This document shows, in pieces, positions 8,301 to 16,200 of a stretch of 32,477 nucleotides of DNA. Source of the stretch: Rhodospirillales bacterium (GTDB taxonomy: Bacteria > Pseudomonadota > Alphaproteobacteria > Acetobacterales > Acetobacteraceae); NCBI GenBank assembly GCA_025352665.1, contig JANXSM010000119.1:1-32477 (forward strand). Direction: 5' to 3'. The notes under the pieces are model-generated. The model had not been told where the DNA came from and did no database searches. It saw only the letters and a list, made by a program, of their open reading frames with translations. Numbering within the stretch: the first letter of the stretch is position 1; each line of letters starts with the position of its first letter. The position numbers and the translations under genes are program-made.

Positions 8301-9555
8301 CGGCCACGGACGCAAGTGTCCCGGCCACGTTTCCGATAGAAAGCGTCGAGCCCTTGCCGGCGAAGCTGATTGTGGCGGCCGCGCCCACGTTACCGGACAG
8401 CAGCAGCGAGGCCCCTGCCGCGATCTGCAGCACTCCGTTGCCGCTGACATTGCCGCTCTGCGTCAGCGTGCCGCTGTTCACCGTCACGGTGCCATTGTCG
8501 ACCAGGGCGCCGATCAGCGACCCGGTCGCGTTGAACACGATGCTGTGGCCGGTGTCGACTGCGATGCTGCCCGCGGCGGCGCCGCCGGTGGTGCCGACTT
8601 CGATCGTCGATGCGGTATCGACCGACACTGCCAGCGGATAGACCGTATGGACGCCGGCGGGAATTGGGTTGACCACCACGCCGCCGACCTGGATGAAGCC
8701 GCCGAACACAGCCGCGAGGCTGCCGGTTACGGTCGCAAAGTTGCCCGTGGTGTAGAAGGTGAAATAGCTGTTGGAGAGCGTGACCGTGCCGCCCGCCACT
8801 AGCCGGGAGCCGGCGCCGCCCACCATTATGATGCCGCCAGGATCGTTGATGGCGCCCGCCAGGGTCACCGTGCCGCCGGCGGTGATGTTCACTTGGCCTG
8901 CCACATAGCTGGTGTTGGGCAATACCTGCGTCGAGGTCGCCGCCGTGCCCACCAGCAGCGCGCCGCCGATCGTGATCTGGCCGCCCGCGTCGGCCAGGCC
9001 GCCATTGGCCAGCGCCAGGTTGCCGCTGGTGGAAAGCGTCGACCCGGTCACCAGGTTGAGCACGGCGGGCGCGCCACCGGTGTTGATATAGCTGCCGTTA
9101 TACGCAACGTTGTTGCCAGGCGGCGTGCCGATGGTGATGCCGCCGGTGCCCGTGACGCTCGCACCGCTGCCAAGCGACAGCGTGCCGTCGACCACGTTGA
9201 CAGCACCGGCCACGATAGAGCCGGTCACCGCCAGCGTGCCAAGCGCGAGGCTGGTCGACCCGGAGTTGATCGACAGGCTGCCCACGCTGAGCACCGCACC
9301 GAGCGCGAGGTTGCCGGACAGGCCGACATTGCCGGTCACCACCAGGTTCGCGGCCGAGCCGTCGCCTGCAACAACGATGGCGGGACTGCTGGATGAGCCG
9401 TTGATGATGGCCGTGGTCAGGCTGCCGGGCACCGTCGCGACTGCGTTGGTGCCGGACGTGACATCGGACCAATCACCCGTGGTGCTCCACAAGTCGCCGC
9501 TCGCGCCGCTCCAAAGATAGGCATCCGTATTCGTGGATTTTGCCGCGCCGGACAT
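5332..9555 (-). CDS. Large tandem-repeat surface protein with dockerin-like module, probable type I-style secretion substrate
   Basis: A 1407-residue Gly/Ala/Ser/Thr-rich beta-repeat protein. Residues about 12-490 and 502-970 are two diverged copies of one long unit: each starts 'W-x-G-x-SG-x-x-W-S/x-x-TGxW', passes a 'SIEVGTTGGAA' segment, and ends with 'FQSGDTI' or 'FQQGDSI' and 'GQSF'. After them comes a small carboxypeptidase-regulatory-like beta-domain ('LYGTAYDWRSHAQLANVQV'), then a dockerin-like pair: 'HAITAADALATLELAVGL' and 'DVNGDGKITAADALGVLQM' (near 1070-1095). Only the second keeps a complete D-x-N-x-D-G calcium loop. The C-terminal ~270 residues are acidic and hydrophobic without recognisable catalysis. 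There is no N-terminal signal peptide ('MSGAAKSTNTD'), so export by a type I-like route is inferred. It lies 100 bases downstream of the TolC-like gene; GGGG 8 bases before the ATG is a modest ribosome-binding site. Confidence 0.8.
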   Translation of the reverse strand: MSGAAKSTNTDAYLWSGASGDLWSTTGDWSDVTSGTNAVATVPGSLTTAIINGSSSSPAIVVAGDGSAANLVVTGNVGLSGNLALGAVLSVGSLSINSGSTSLALGTLAVTGSIVAGAVNVVDGTLSLGSGASVTGTGGITIGTPPGNNVAYNGSYINTGGAPAVLNLVTGSTLSTSGNLALANGGLADAGGQITIGGALLVGTAATSTQVLPNTSYVAGQVNITAGGTVTLAGAINDPGGIIMVGGAGSRLVAGGTVTLSNSYFTFYTTGNFATVTGSLAAVFGGFIQVGGVVVNPIPAGVHTVYPLAVSVDTASTIEVGTTGGAAAGSIAVDTGHSIVFNATGSLIGALVDNGTVTVNSGTLTQSGNVSGNGVLQIAAGASLLLSGNVGAAATISFAGKGSTLSIGNVAGTLASVAAGITGFQSGDTILISQTVTTATYTAGSGGAAGTLVLSNGTATLETLAIAGDYTGQSFFISPSNGGSSISVVVAQQGGTGTPSTNGDAFSWIGTSGGAWSGTGNWADTSAAINPATTVPGAPTPVTIAGASGSSSLLISGGGRAASLGSTGNLTLGGSYVFNGALTVGSLTAAPPNSTALVSGALALAASGSLSAASVTIIGGSLSLGSGATLSTTGMMALGTNAGTYFSYNGGYLPTFDAIAIANLGAGSGLSVGGAFVLNEGTLNDAGGIVAVTGSFSLGAAATPSNVTPQSYGGAGALQVSAGGTVSLGGAMTTPNGNITVRGTGSKLTVAGALTTLATGTTGNITAATGGTIRFAGLTLTNAALDHVPVQSLVVDTTSSIEVGTTGGAALGAITVDPGSTLTVSAVASFVGNLVDNGLVAITSGTLSQLGSVSGSGTISIGTGTSLVLGGNVDAATTIRFAGTSATLTIGSQAGSAATPDVVAGSVANFQQGDSIVLDVPVTSVSFTAVTGQLVLANASGTVETLTMSGSFSGQSFIATSTSNSATISLVNNVTLYGTAYDWRSHAQLANVQVTATGGAATVASGTTGSFAVQAAPAGTYALTVTRSTSDLGHAITAADALATLELAVGLNPNAVSPITGTTPLISPYQLMAADVNGDGKITAADALGVLQMAVGLASAPVARWKFVNETTNYWNAATNSFAVSRTNVPTTIATPQASAGGDNNVVGILMGDVNGSWAPLDGNGVALTSYGTQAVSGFSTLAQSVGAPIDQWAIASYTAAGAIAATATGPLSVVDAAARISSQLDGLEKLAKAGHLAGIWLTDSGATPVLSVTSAQASADADVIAAIHGNYTQSITSSSGQTPIAAASATMSAAITPALTIMGTPGFIDPQITNGAVFAALEPGQGVTEVTSFSYGTDLLALDLGTTPATDLRAFDVTLGGQSAIWLTSTDDSAHGVVLLGLAAGATGADMLAHHTNFAGQQALIG
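6645..9526 (-). repeat. Tandem duplication of a ~490-residue unit inside the dockerin-like protein
   Basis: Copy A covers about 8080-9526 and copy B about 6645-8052. Shared landmarks occur in the same order in both: 'W.G.SG..W', 'GSLSLGSGA', 'IEVGTTGGAA', 'LVDNG', 'SGTL.Q.G.VSG.G', 'GNV.AA.TI.FAG', 'GDTI/GDSI', 'GQSF'. Even the DNA stays close around the IEVGTTGG segment (near 7150 and 8600). Confidence 0.75.
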
Positions 9556-9655
9556 AGCCGTACCCCGAAAGAATTAACGAAACCGCAACCTATGCGCGAA
9601 ATCGCACATTTATTAATCCCGCGTCTACAAAATTACATGGTTCGAACGCGGAAAC

Positions 9656-11041
9656 TCACTTGTCCATCGCCGTCAACGCCTGCAGATCGACCCGACGCAC
9701 CAGCCGGGATTTCGGGTCCAGCTCGGTGTCGATGAACGCCACGTCGTCCTCGGAGATGGTGCCCGCCAGCCGCTTCAGGCTGACCATGTTGAGCAGGTAG
9801 TTGTAGCGGCTGCCGAGTTCCTGCCGCCGGTACTGGAAGAAGTCGCGCTCGGCATCCAGCACATCGGTGATGCGGGCGACGCCCGCGGAGAAACGCTCCC
9901 GTTTGCTGTCCACCACCCGCGCCTGTGCGTCCACCGCGCGGGCGAGTTGCGCGCCGCGGCCGGCATTGCTCAGCACCTCGGTGAACCCGGTTCGCACCCG
10001 TTCCTCGACATCCTGGCGCTGGTCTTCCGCCCGATAGCGCGAGGCCTGCCAGCGCGAGCGGGCGGCAAACACCGGGTAGCCCTGCCCATCGCCGTTGAAC
10101 AACGGAATGCTCAGACGGAACAGCGCCGTGCGGTCTGTGTACATCGACCCGCCGCCGTAAACGCTGCCGCCGTTGTTAAGCTTGCTGTCGGTGAAGCGGA
10201 ATTCCAGCCGTGGCAACATCGCGCCGGCCTGGGTCTCGACATTCGCCCACGCCTCGTCGGTTGCATAGACCGCGGCCAGCACATCGGGGTTCTGCGCACG
10301 CGCCTGTGCAACCCATTCGTTGGGCGTGCCCGGGTCGGGCTTGGGCATCGAAATCCGGCCAGCCAACGGCAGCAGCGAGGCCACCGGGCGGCCGGCGCGC
10401 CGTTCCAGCGTGGCGAAGCTTTCGTCGAGCACCGCTGCGGCATTGATCGCATTGGCCCGTGCCGACAGCAGCCGAGCCGCGACCTCGTCCAGATCCGCCT
10501 GGCTCGACAAACCGCGCGCCACGCGCAGGTCCAGCTCCTCCTTGTGACGCGACAGCGCGGCCGTCTCGGCCAGTGCCACGTCATAGCCGTCGAACGAGCC
10601 GAGAGTGACGAGATAGGACTGAATCAGTTCGAAGGTCAGCCGTTGACGGGCCGAATCGAGCTCCTGGCGGGTGCGTTTCAGCGTAGCCCACGCAGTGCGC
10701 AGTTGGCCGAGGATGCGACCGTCCACCAGCGGCTGCACGACTTCGAACGTCTGGTTGTGGTTGGCGAAGTTATTGATGCCGACGGAGTAGAGGGTGTTGC
10801 TGGAGCGGTAGATCTGCAGCCGTTCGAGCGAGTTGTCGAACACCCAGTTCACCCGCGGTGCAAAGCCGAGATAGGCGTCGCGTAGGCTGTGTGAGCTCGC
10901 ATCGCGGCCAGCCTGTGCCTGCGCCAGCACCGGGCTGTTGGCGATGGCATTCTTATATAATTCCACCAGCGGCGACGGCGGATCCTCGGCCCAGGCGGCG
11001 ACAGGTGCCAGCAGGCAAGCAAGGATGAGAAGAAGTCTCAC
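9656..11041 (-). CDS. TolC-family outer-membrane channel protein
   Basis: About 461 residues with a Sec signal peptide ('RLLLILACLLAPVAAWA') and the helical-barrel layout of TolC/OEP proteins: two related halves rich in heptad-like helices, 'NSPVLAQAQAG' at the start of the first, and 'ERVRTGFTEVLSN...RVVDSKRERFSAGVARITDVLDAERDFF' in the second. It should form the outer-membrane and periplasmic exit duct for the neighbouring HlyD-type proteins. I take the GTG at 11041 because it overlaps the upstream stop as GTGA and gives a clean signal peptide; an upstream in-frame start at 11068 would add nine residues. It is the last transporter gene; the dockerin-like gene follows after 100 bases. Confidence 0.85.
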   Translation of the reverse strand: MRLLLILACLLAPVAAWAEDPPSPLVELYKNAIANSPVLAQAQAGRDASSHSLRDAYLGFAPRVNWVFDNSLERLQIYRSSNTLYSVGINNFANHNQTFEVVQPLVDGRILGQLRTAWATLKRTRQELDSARQRLTFELIQSYLVTLGSFDGYDVALAETAALSRHKEELDLRVARGLSSQADLDEVAARLLSARANAINAAAVLDESFATLERRAGRPVASLLPLAGRISMPKPDPGTPNEWVAQARAQNPDVLAAVYATDEAWANVETQAGAMLPRLEFRFTDSKLNNGGSVYGGGSMYTDRTALFRLSIPLFNGDGQGYPVFAARSRWQASRYRAEDQRQDVEERVRTGFTEVLSNAGRGAQLARAVDAQARVVDSKRERFSAGVARITDVLDAERDFFQYRRQELGSRYNYLLNMVSLKRLAGTISEDDVAFIDTELDPKSRLVRRVDLQALTAMDK

Positions 11042-11838
11042 GGCAGGCCGTCGATGTCGGCACGGCACTTGATGCCGCCCGGGATCAGCCCCGCCTTGTT
11101 GTCGATGTTGAAGCGCAACGTGAACGTGTCGCTCGCCGGGTCGATCACCGGGTCGACCACCGAAACAATGGCAGGCACCGGGTCCACGCCTGGTACCGGA
11201 AAGCTGATGCGCGCGGTGGTGCCCGGCTTCACGCGGCGAATGAAATTGGCCGGCAGCGCCACTTCGGCGTGCAAGGTGCCGACCTGCTGGATGATCATGA
11301 TCGGCTTGTCGCGTACCTGCTCGCCGGGCGACAGCGCCCGCTCGGTCACCACGCCGTCAATCGGGCTACGAATGGTGCGCAGCGCCAGCTGCACCTTCGC
11401 CTGTTCCAGCTCCATCCGCGCCACGCCGAGCGCCTCGGTCGCAGCCGTCACGTCCTGCTGCGCCACGTCGCGTTCGGTGCGCATCTGGTCGAGCTCGTTC
11501 TCGGATATGAATTTCTTCTCGAGCAGGTCCCGATTGCGGCCCAGCGTGCGGTCGGCCTGCGCAAGCCTCGCGCGCTTGGCACGCACAGTCGCGTCCGCAT
11601 TGGCCTTGGTCTGCGCCAGTGCCACCTGCGCCTCTTCCATCTCAGACCGCAGCTTGGCCACCGGCTGGCCGGCCGTCACATGATCGCCGCGCTCCACCAG
11701 AACCTGGCCCAGCACGCCGGGCACCGGGCTGGCGATTTCCGCCTTGGCACTCGGGAATACCTGGCAGGGGTAGGAGGGCGTTTGGGCGGAGGCGTGGCCG
11801 GCGATCAGACCCAACATCGCGACAATTATATTACGCAT
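11038..11838 (-). CDS. HlyD/RND-type periplasmic adaptor protein with Sec signal
   Basis: A 266-residue membrane-fusion protein. The signal peptide 'MRNIIVAMLGLIAGHASA' is followed by a lipoyl-like half ('ASPVPGVLGQVLVERGDHVTAGQPVAKL'), a long coiled-coil hairpin (about residues 65-150), the second lipoyl half ('IRSPIDGVVTERALSPGEQV') and a beta-barrel domain. Unlike its two neighbours it has no transmembrane anchor beyond the signal, so it should be periplasmic, perhaps bridging to TolC. The frame stays open upstream to 11979, but the ATG at 11838 starts the signal peptide and overlaps the preceding stop by 8 bases, which fits coupled translation. Confidence 0.85.
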   Translation of the reverse strand: MRNIIVAMLGLIAGHASAQTPSYPCQVFPSAKAEIASPVPGVLGQVLVERGDHVTAGQPVAKLRSEMEEAQVALAQTKANADATVRAKRARLAQADRTLGRNRDLLEKKFISENELDQMRTERDVAQQDVTAATEALGVARMELEQAKVQLALRTIRSPIDGVVTERALSPGEQVRDKPIMIIQQVGTLHAEVALPANFIRRVKPGTTARISFPVPGVDPVPAIVSVVDPVIDPASDTFTLRFNIDNKAGLIPGGIKCRADIDGLP

Positions 11839-13981
11839 GCAGCCGCTTGAGGAATACCAGGCGGATACGCCGCCACGCCTGCAGTCCGAGCGGCTTCCAG
11901 CCGAGGTCGAAACGCACGTAGGCGCGGGAGTGGAGCCCAGCCATGGCCAGCGGCAGATCGCCGCGCACATCGATTTCAAAGGCAGCTTCCTGCATGCGGG
12001 CTTGGTTGCCCTCTCGGGTCACGGCGAACGGTCCGCCGCCATCCAACGATAGCACCGGATTGAACAGGCTGTCGCTGGCAGCTGGAACAATTCGAACGAC
12101 CTGTCCCGATTGTACCACGTCAGGATCGGTGCCGAGCCGGATGGAGACCGCCTGGATGGTCTCCTCCAGCACTGCGGCGTCGGACATCGGCACAAGCACA
12201 CGGATCAACGCCCGGGCCGGATCCCACAGCCAGGCGATCTGCTCACCCTTCTGGGCATAGCGATACTGCATGTCGGCAGCAGTATTTGTCAGCACGAGAG
12301 CGCCGGCCGAGGGGCTGCGCACCACCTGAGCCGCCGCGTCCTTGCGCGCTTCGGCCAGTTCCGCTTCGGCCGCCGCCACCGCCTCCGCCCGGATCGCCCC
12401 ACGCGACTGGCTGACGGCGAGGGACTGAATATAACTTGCCTTGGTCTCGGCCAGGCGGGCCACCAGCCGCTCGACCTTGCTCAGGGTCGCGGGCTCGGCG
12501 AGTTCCACGATAGGCTGTCCCGCCACGACACGATCGCCGGTCTGGGCAAGAATCTTTGTCACGACCCCAGGTGTGGCCGTGCGCACCGCCGCGTCGTCCG
12601 GCATCACGACCACGCCCTGGGCTATGATGTTGTAAGGCACTGGCACGGCGAACAGCAGCATCGCCGGCACGGCCATGAGGCCCGCCAGCCGCAACAACGA
12701 CCGCACCCGGTCCTCGCCGTCTTTTTTGACAGCCCAACGATACAGTGCCTGCATGGGCGCCCAGCAATAGCCGGCGATCGACCACACCGCCAGGACGAAC
12801 CCCACACCCGGATAGCGCTCGGCCACATAGAAGCTGATGACCAGCATCAAACCGAGGCGATAGACGAAGGAGGCGGGCCCGTACAGGGCGAACCAGAAGT
12901 TTTCCGATGCCGTCCCCGGCGGCTTCGGCGCATCAGGGTCGCCGCCGAGATACCGCCGTGACAGCCAGCCGACATAGCGCGAGGACCGCGAGCCGAGGCC
13001 GGGAATTTCGAGCAGATCGACGATGATGTAATAGCCGTCGTAGCGTTGCAGCGGATTGCCGTTGAACAGCAGCGTGGAGAACCCGCTGATGACGATGACG
13101 TTGTAGGCCAGCACACGCAGCAGCCCTGGCTCGGCATTCGCCCACACGATCAACGCGCAGCCGCCCAGGAACAGCTCGGCCAGGATGCCGGCGCTGTCGA
13201 CGAGGATGCGTTGCCACTTGCGCTCCAGCACCGCCGACGCACTCGCATCGACGTAAGGCACCGGCACGAAGGCTGCGAACATCAGCCCGACCTGGCGCAC
13301 CTCCACCCCCAGCAGGCGCAACGCCAGGCCGTGCATCGTCTCGTGAACGATCTTGATGACGGGATAGACCATCCAGGCCAGCGCGAGATTTTCTGCCGAC
13401 AGCATCTTGTCGGCGATATCGGCGCCAAGCTCACCCCAGTGCAGCAGGCCGATGACCGCGCCGGTGCCGACAGCGAGCACGAAAAGCACGATGCCGATCG
13501 GCCCGAAGATCCAGGCAAGGTAGGGCAGCATGGCATCGAGAATGCGCGTGGGGTCGAGCAGCGGAACGCGGAACGTCAGCGGGCTGCGCAGTTGGCCAAA
13601 CAGTTTCTGCTGAGATGTAAAACGCGCCCGGCGGTCCACGCGCAGCACGTCACCGGCATTGGCATGCGCCAGCAGTTCCATGGCCGCGAGTTGGTTCACA
13701 AAATGCGCGATATGGGCGGGATCCGTGGCACCTGGCCCGCGGCTGGCGTCGAGCGCGCAGATCTCGTCGAGCGTGCGACGCCCGTCGAGGGCTCCGATGA
13801 TCTCGCCGCCCTCGGCTGAGACCCGAAAGATGCGGTTGGCGGCACGGTCGTGGAACACATACCAGGGCCGGCCGCGATACAGATGCCGGTAGCTGTCGAC
13901 ATGCGCCTTCAACTGCGGGGCCGCTGGAATGCCCGGCGCGAGCAGCGAAACCGCGCTGGCCGCGCCGATCGACGCACTCAC
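11831..13981 (-). CDS. PqqD-like / M50 site-2 protease-like / HlyD fusion membrane protein
   Basis: About 716 residues in three parts. Residues ~20-110 resemble a PqqD-type domain ('GRPWYVFHDRAANRIFRVSAEG...LDGRRTLDEI'), the fold that binds leader peptides in RiPP systems. Residues ~150-450 are a polytopic membrane region of the M50 class: zinc motif HETMH (213-217) and, in a later helix, 'NGNPLQRYDGYY', which supplies the third ligand Asp (~315). Residues ~455-715 form a HlyD-like periplasmic arm: lipoyl halves near 'TPGVVTKILAQTGDRVVAGQPI' and 'RSPSAGALVL' around a coiled coil, then a barrel. All active-site residues look intact. YydH-type peptide metalloprotease/transport proteins share the M50 part. 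The GTG at 13981 overlaps the upstream stop (GTGA) with GGGA before it; an in-frame ATG at 13996 is possible. Substrate and mechanism are unknown. Confidence 0.8.
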   Translation of the reverse strand: MSASIGAASAVSLLAPGIPAAPQLKAHVDSYRHLYRGRPWYVFHDRAANRIFRVSAEGGEIIGALDGRRTLDEICALDASRGPGATDPAHIAHFVNQLAAMELLAHANAGDVLRVDRRARFTSQQKLFGQLRSPLTFRVPLLDPTRILDAMLPYLAWIFGPIGIVLFVLAVGTGAVIGLLHWGELGADIADKMLSAENLALAWMVYPVIKIVHETMHGLALRLLGVEVRQVGLMFAAFVPVPYVDASASAVLERKWQRILVDSAGILAELFLGGCALIVWANAEPGLLRVLAYNVIVISGFSTLLFNGNPLQRYDGYYIIVDLLEIPGLGSRSSRYVGWLSRRYLGGDPDAPKPPGTASENFWFALYGPASFVYRLGLMLVISFYVAERYPGVGFVLAVWSIAGYCWAPMQALYRWAVKKDGEDRVRSLLRLAGLMAVPAMLLFAVPVPYNIIAQGVVVMPDDAAVRTATPGVVTKILAQTGDRVVAGQPIVELAEPATLSKVERLVARLAETKASYIQSLAVSQSRGAIRAEAVAAAEAELAEARKDAAAQVVRSPSAGALVLTNTAADMQYRYAQKGEQIAWLWDPARALIRVLVPMSDAAVLEETIQAVSIRLGTDPDVVQSGQVVRIVPAASDSLFNPVLSLDGGGPFAVTREGNQARMQEAAFEIDVRGDLPLAMAGLHSRAYVRFDLGWKPLGLQAWRRIRLVFLKRLHA

Positions 13982-15852
13982 GGCGTGTATTCCCAAAGTT
14001 TCAGGCGCAACCAGTTGAAAACGTCATGCGTCCAGATCCACACATAGCGGCGCGGACCCACGTCGATCTTGGCGATGCCCTGCATGCCTGGCCGCAGCGA
14101 CGGCCCGATCGTGTCCAGCGTTGCGTCGACGCGAAACACTGTTCGCCCCTCACGGGCGGTTGCCACAGGGGTCACGGTGGCAACCTTGAGATCCCAGGCG
14201 ACGGTGGGCAGCGGCGTCAGTACCAGCCGGCCCTGCTGGCCCGGTTCCACCTCGGCGAAATCCGCCTGGTCGACGTCGATTTCGACGCGGAACGCATCGA
14301 GCGGCGAAAGCTCGTAGACGATGTCGCCTCGCCGCATGGGTGCGCCGATGTTCTGGGCGGGATCGCCGGAAATGACGATGCTGTCGAACGGCGCGGTGAG
14401 CTTGGTGCGCGCCAGATTGTCGGTGATCAGCCGCAGTTCAGCGTCTTCCTGGTCGCGCCGTGCGGCGGCGATCCCGGTGGTGGCCATGTCGCGCTTGCTG
14501 ATGGCCTCGTCCATCTGGCGCTGCGCCTCGGCGCGGCGGGCCTCGTGGTCGGTGCGCTGCAACAGCAGGTCGCGGTCGTCGAGCCGCGCGAGCACGGTGC
14601 CGGTGGCAACGCGATCGCCAGGCCTTGCGTGGGCCTCGGCAAGGTAGCTGTCGAACGGCGAGACGATGGCGCGCTTGACCACGCCTTCCAGCGTGGCGCG
14701 GGCGTTGACATTGTAGTCGCCGCGGGCGAACGCCAGAAACAATACGGCAAGAACCGCGACCCCAGCCCAAACCTGGCGGCGGCGGGCGAGGGTGCCGTGC
14801 CAGCGACCCAACTCGGCGCGGCTCGCCTCGCGTGCATGGGCCGCAACACTTCGCTCAGCCCGCTGGCGCGTGGCGAAGGCCGGGGCCACGGCGCGGACCA
14901 CACCCTGCCATTGGCCCATCTGCTGGGCCGTCGGTGGGGATCCGTCGCCTTCCACGGTGATGACGACATCGCCGTGCGGCGTGCATGCCACCGGCATCGA
15001 GATCGCCCAAGCCGATCCGTGCGAGCGCAGCAGGCGCTGATGCGCGCCGGTGGCCGCCATCTGATCGGCATCACCTGGACAGCAGATTGCCTGGCCCGCC
15101 TGCGCCGCCTCCTCCATGGCCGCGCGCAACGCGATCACGAAATCCGTCGGTGTCACCGCGAGCGACCCGCCAGAAGTTCCCAAAGGCTCCAGCCCAGCAT
15201 GGCCGAAACGCGCACCGAGGCTAACGCGGGCGACATCCATGCGGCTCGCCAGCAGCGTGCAGGCCGCCTGGGTCGCGGCTGGGGTGGAAGCGTCCTGCAG
15301 CAGCAACTCAACGGCGGCAAGCCCGGTCTCGGCCACCCACGCGCCGCCATCCTCGCTGCGGCGATCGAGCAGGCGGGCGAACCAGCCAAGGCCCATCTGG
15401 ATGATCCGCAGCGTGGCATCGAGCTGGCTGGTGGCGCCGGCGGTGAGTTCCACGGCGACCGCGCCATCGAGCCGGTCGCCGGTCATGATCGGCACGACAA
15501 GCTGGCAGGGCGCGCCGGGAGAGTCGGAATTCTGCACGATCGGCCGGCGCATCTGCAAGCAACGCTCGGCGGCGCGCGAAAGCAGCAGGCTGGGCTCGTC
15601 GCCATAACGCCCGGCGCGGCCGAAGCGCTGGGCCGCCTCCTGGCGCATGGCGACGAAACCCGCGAGCACGATCCGTCCGTCCGCGGTCGGCACCTGCGCG
15701 GCGAAGGCCATATCGACCTGCGCTGCCACCAATGCCAGCCAGGCATTGACGAAAGACGGCAGGTCGGATGCGGCCAGCAGCACCCGCCAGGTCGCGGGAT
15801 CGGCGAGCCGCTGGCGCGGGCCCGCCACATCCTGCGTGATCAAACTGCTCAT
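13978..15852 (-). CDS. GAF-like / transmembrane / HlyD fusion protein
   Basis: A 624-residue protein. The cytoplasmic first ~330 residues look like two GAF-type sensory modules in tandem (about 20-160 and 170-330; e.g. 'CQLVVPIMTGDRLDGAVAVEL' and 'AWAISMPVACTPHGDVVITVEGDG'). One transmembrane helix follows (about 361-377, 'VWAGVAVLAVLFLAFA'), then a HlyD arm: lipoyl halves around 'VSPFDSYLAEAHARPGDRVATGTVLARL' and 'KLTAPFDSIVISGDPAQNIGAPM', a coiled coil, and barrel domains to the end. It could sense a cytoplasmic signal or substrate and pass it to the periplasmic adaptor; that is inference. AGG 5 bases before the ATG. It follows the DUF3467 gene by 12 bases and overlaps the next start by 4. 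Confidence 0.8.
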   Translation of the reverse strand: MSSLITQDVAGPRQRLADPATWRVLLAASDLPSFVNAWLALVAAQVDMAFAAQVPTADGRIVLAGFVAMRQEAAQRFGRAGRYGDEPSLLLSRAAERCLQMRRPIVQNSDSPGAPCQLVVPIMTGDRLDGAVAVELTAGATSQLDATLRIIQMGLGWFARLLDRRSEDGGAWVAETGLAAVELLLQDASTPAATQAACTLLASRMDVARVSLGARFGHAGLEPLGTSGGSLAVTPTDFVIALRAAMEEAAQAGQAICCPGDADQMAATGAHQRLLRSHGSAWAISMPVACTPHGDVVITVEGDGSPPTAQQMGQWQGVVRAVAPAFATRQRAERSVAAHAREASRAELGRWHGTLARRRQVWAGVAVLAVLFLAFARGDYNVNARATLEGVVKRAIVSPFDSYLAEAHARPGDRVATGTVLARLDDRDLLLQRTDHEARRAEAQRQMDEAISKRDMATTGIAAARRDQEDAELRLITDNLARTKLTAPFDSIVISGDPAQNIGAPMRRGDIVYELSPLDAFRVEIDVDQADFAEVEPGQQGRLVLTPLPTVAWDLKVATVTPVATAREGRTVFRVDATLDTIGPSLRPGMQGIAKIDVGPRRYVWIWTHDVFNWLRLKLWEYTP

Positions 15853-15864
15853 AAGCCTGGGATG

Positions 15865-16158
15865 TTAGCCGAGCGGACCGTACTGCCGCTCATACTCGTC
15901 GATGCTGTTGGCCAGCATCTGCAGCAGCCGCTTGGCCGCGTGCGGATTGAGCAGGATACGGTCCGACAGTTCCACCGTCACCTCTTCCGAGGGCGCCATC
16001 CAGGCCTGGCTGGTCCCGAACAGCAGCATCACCTCCTCACGCGTGGTGGCGACGTTGCAGACATTGGCATAGGCGGAACGAAGCTTGCCGTCCTCCCACT
16101 TTATTTTGGTCTTGCCGACCATCGAGGTCTTGGGGGGCAGCGCGTCATCGGGGGGCAT
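15865..16158 (-). CDS. DUF3467 family small protein
   Basis: A 97-residue protein with the DUF3467 pattern: 'YANVCNVATTREEVMLLFG' followed by 'VELSDRILLNPHAAKRLLQMLANSIDEYERQYG'. It is soluble and has no signal peptide. Function is unknown. Its place between the giant substrate and the secretion proteins (42 bases after the former, 12 before the latter) suggests a cytoplasmic accessory, for example a chaperone or assembly factor for export; that is inference only. GGAAA 7 bases before the ATG supports the start. Confidence 0.85.
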   Translation of the reverse strand: MPPDDALPPKTSMVGKTKIKWEDGKLRSAYANVCNVATTREEVMLLFGTSQAWMAPSEEVTVELSDRILLNPHAAKRLLQMLANSIDEYERQYGPLG

Positions 16159-16200
16159 CAGCGTTTCCAGAGCGTTGTGGAGCGTACGGTATAGCGCCGA

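Noticed and set aside
5332-9555. Classical type V autotransporter
   Set aside because: There is no N-terminal Sec signal and no recognisable C-terminal beta-barrel; a dockerin-like module sits near the C-terminus instead.
11839-11979. N-terminal extension of the HlyD adaptor up to 11979
   Set aside because: The extra residues have no sense as a protein start, and the ATG at 11838 begins a clear signal peptide overlapping the upstream stop.
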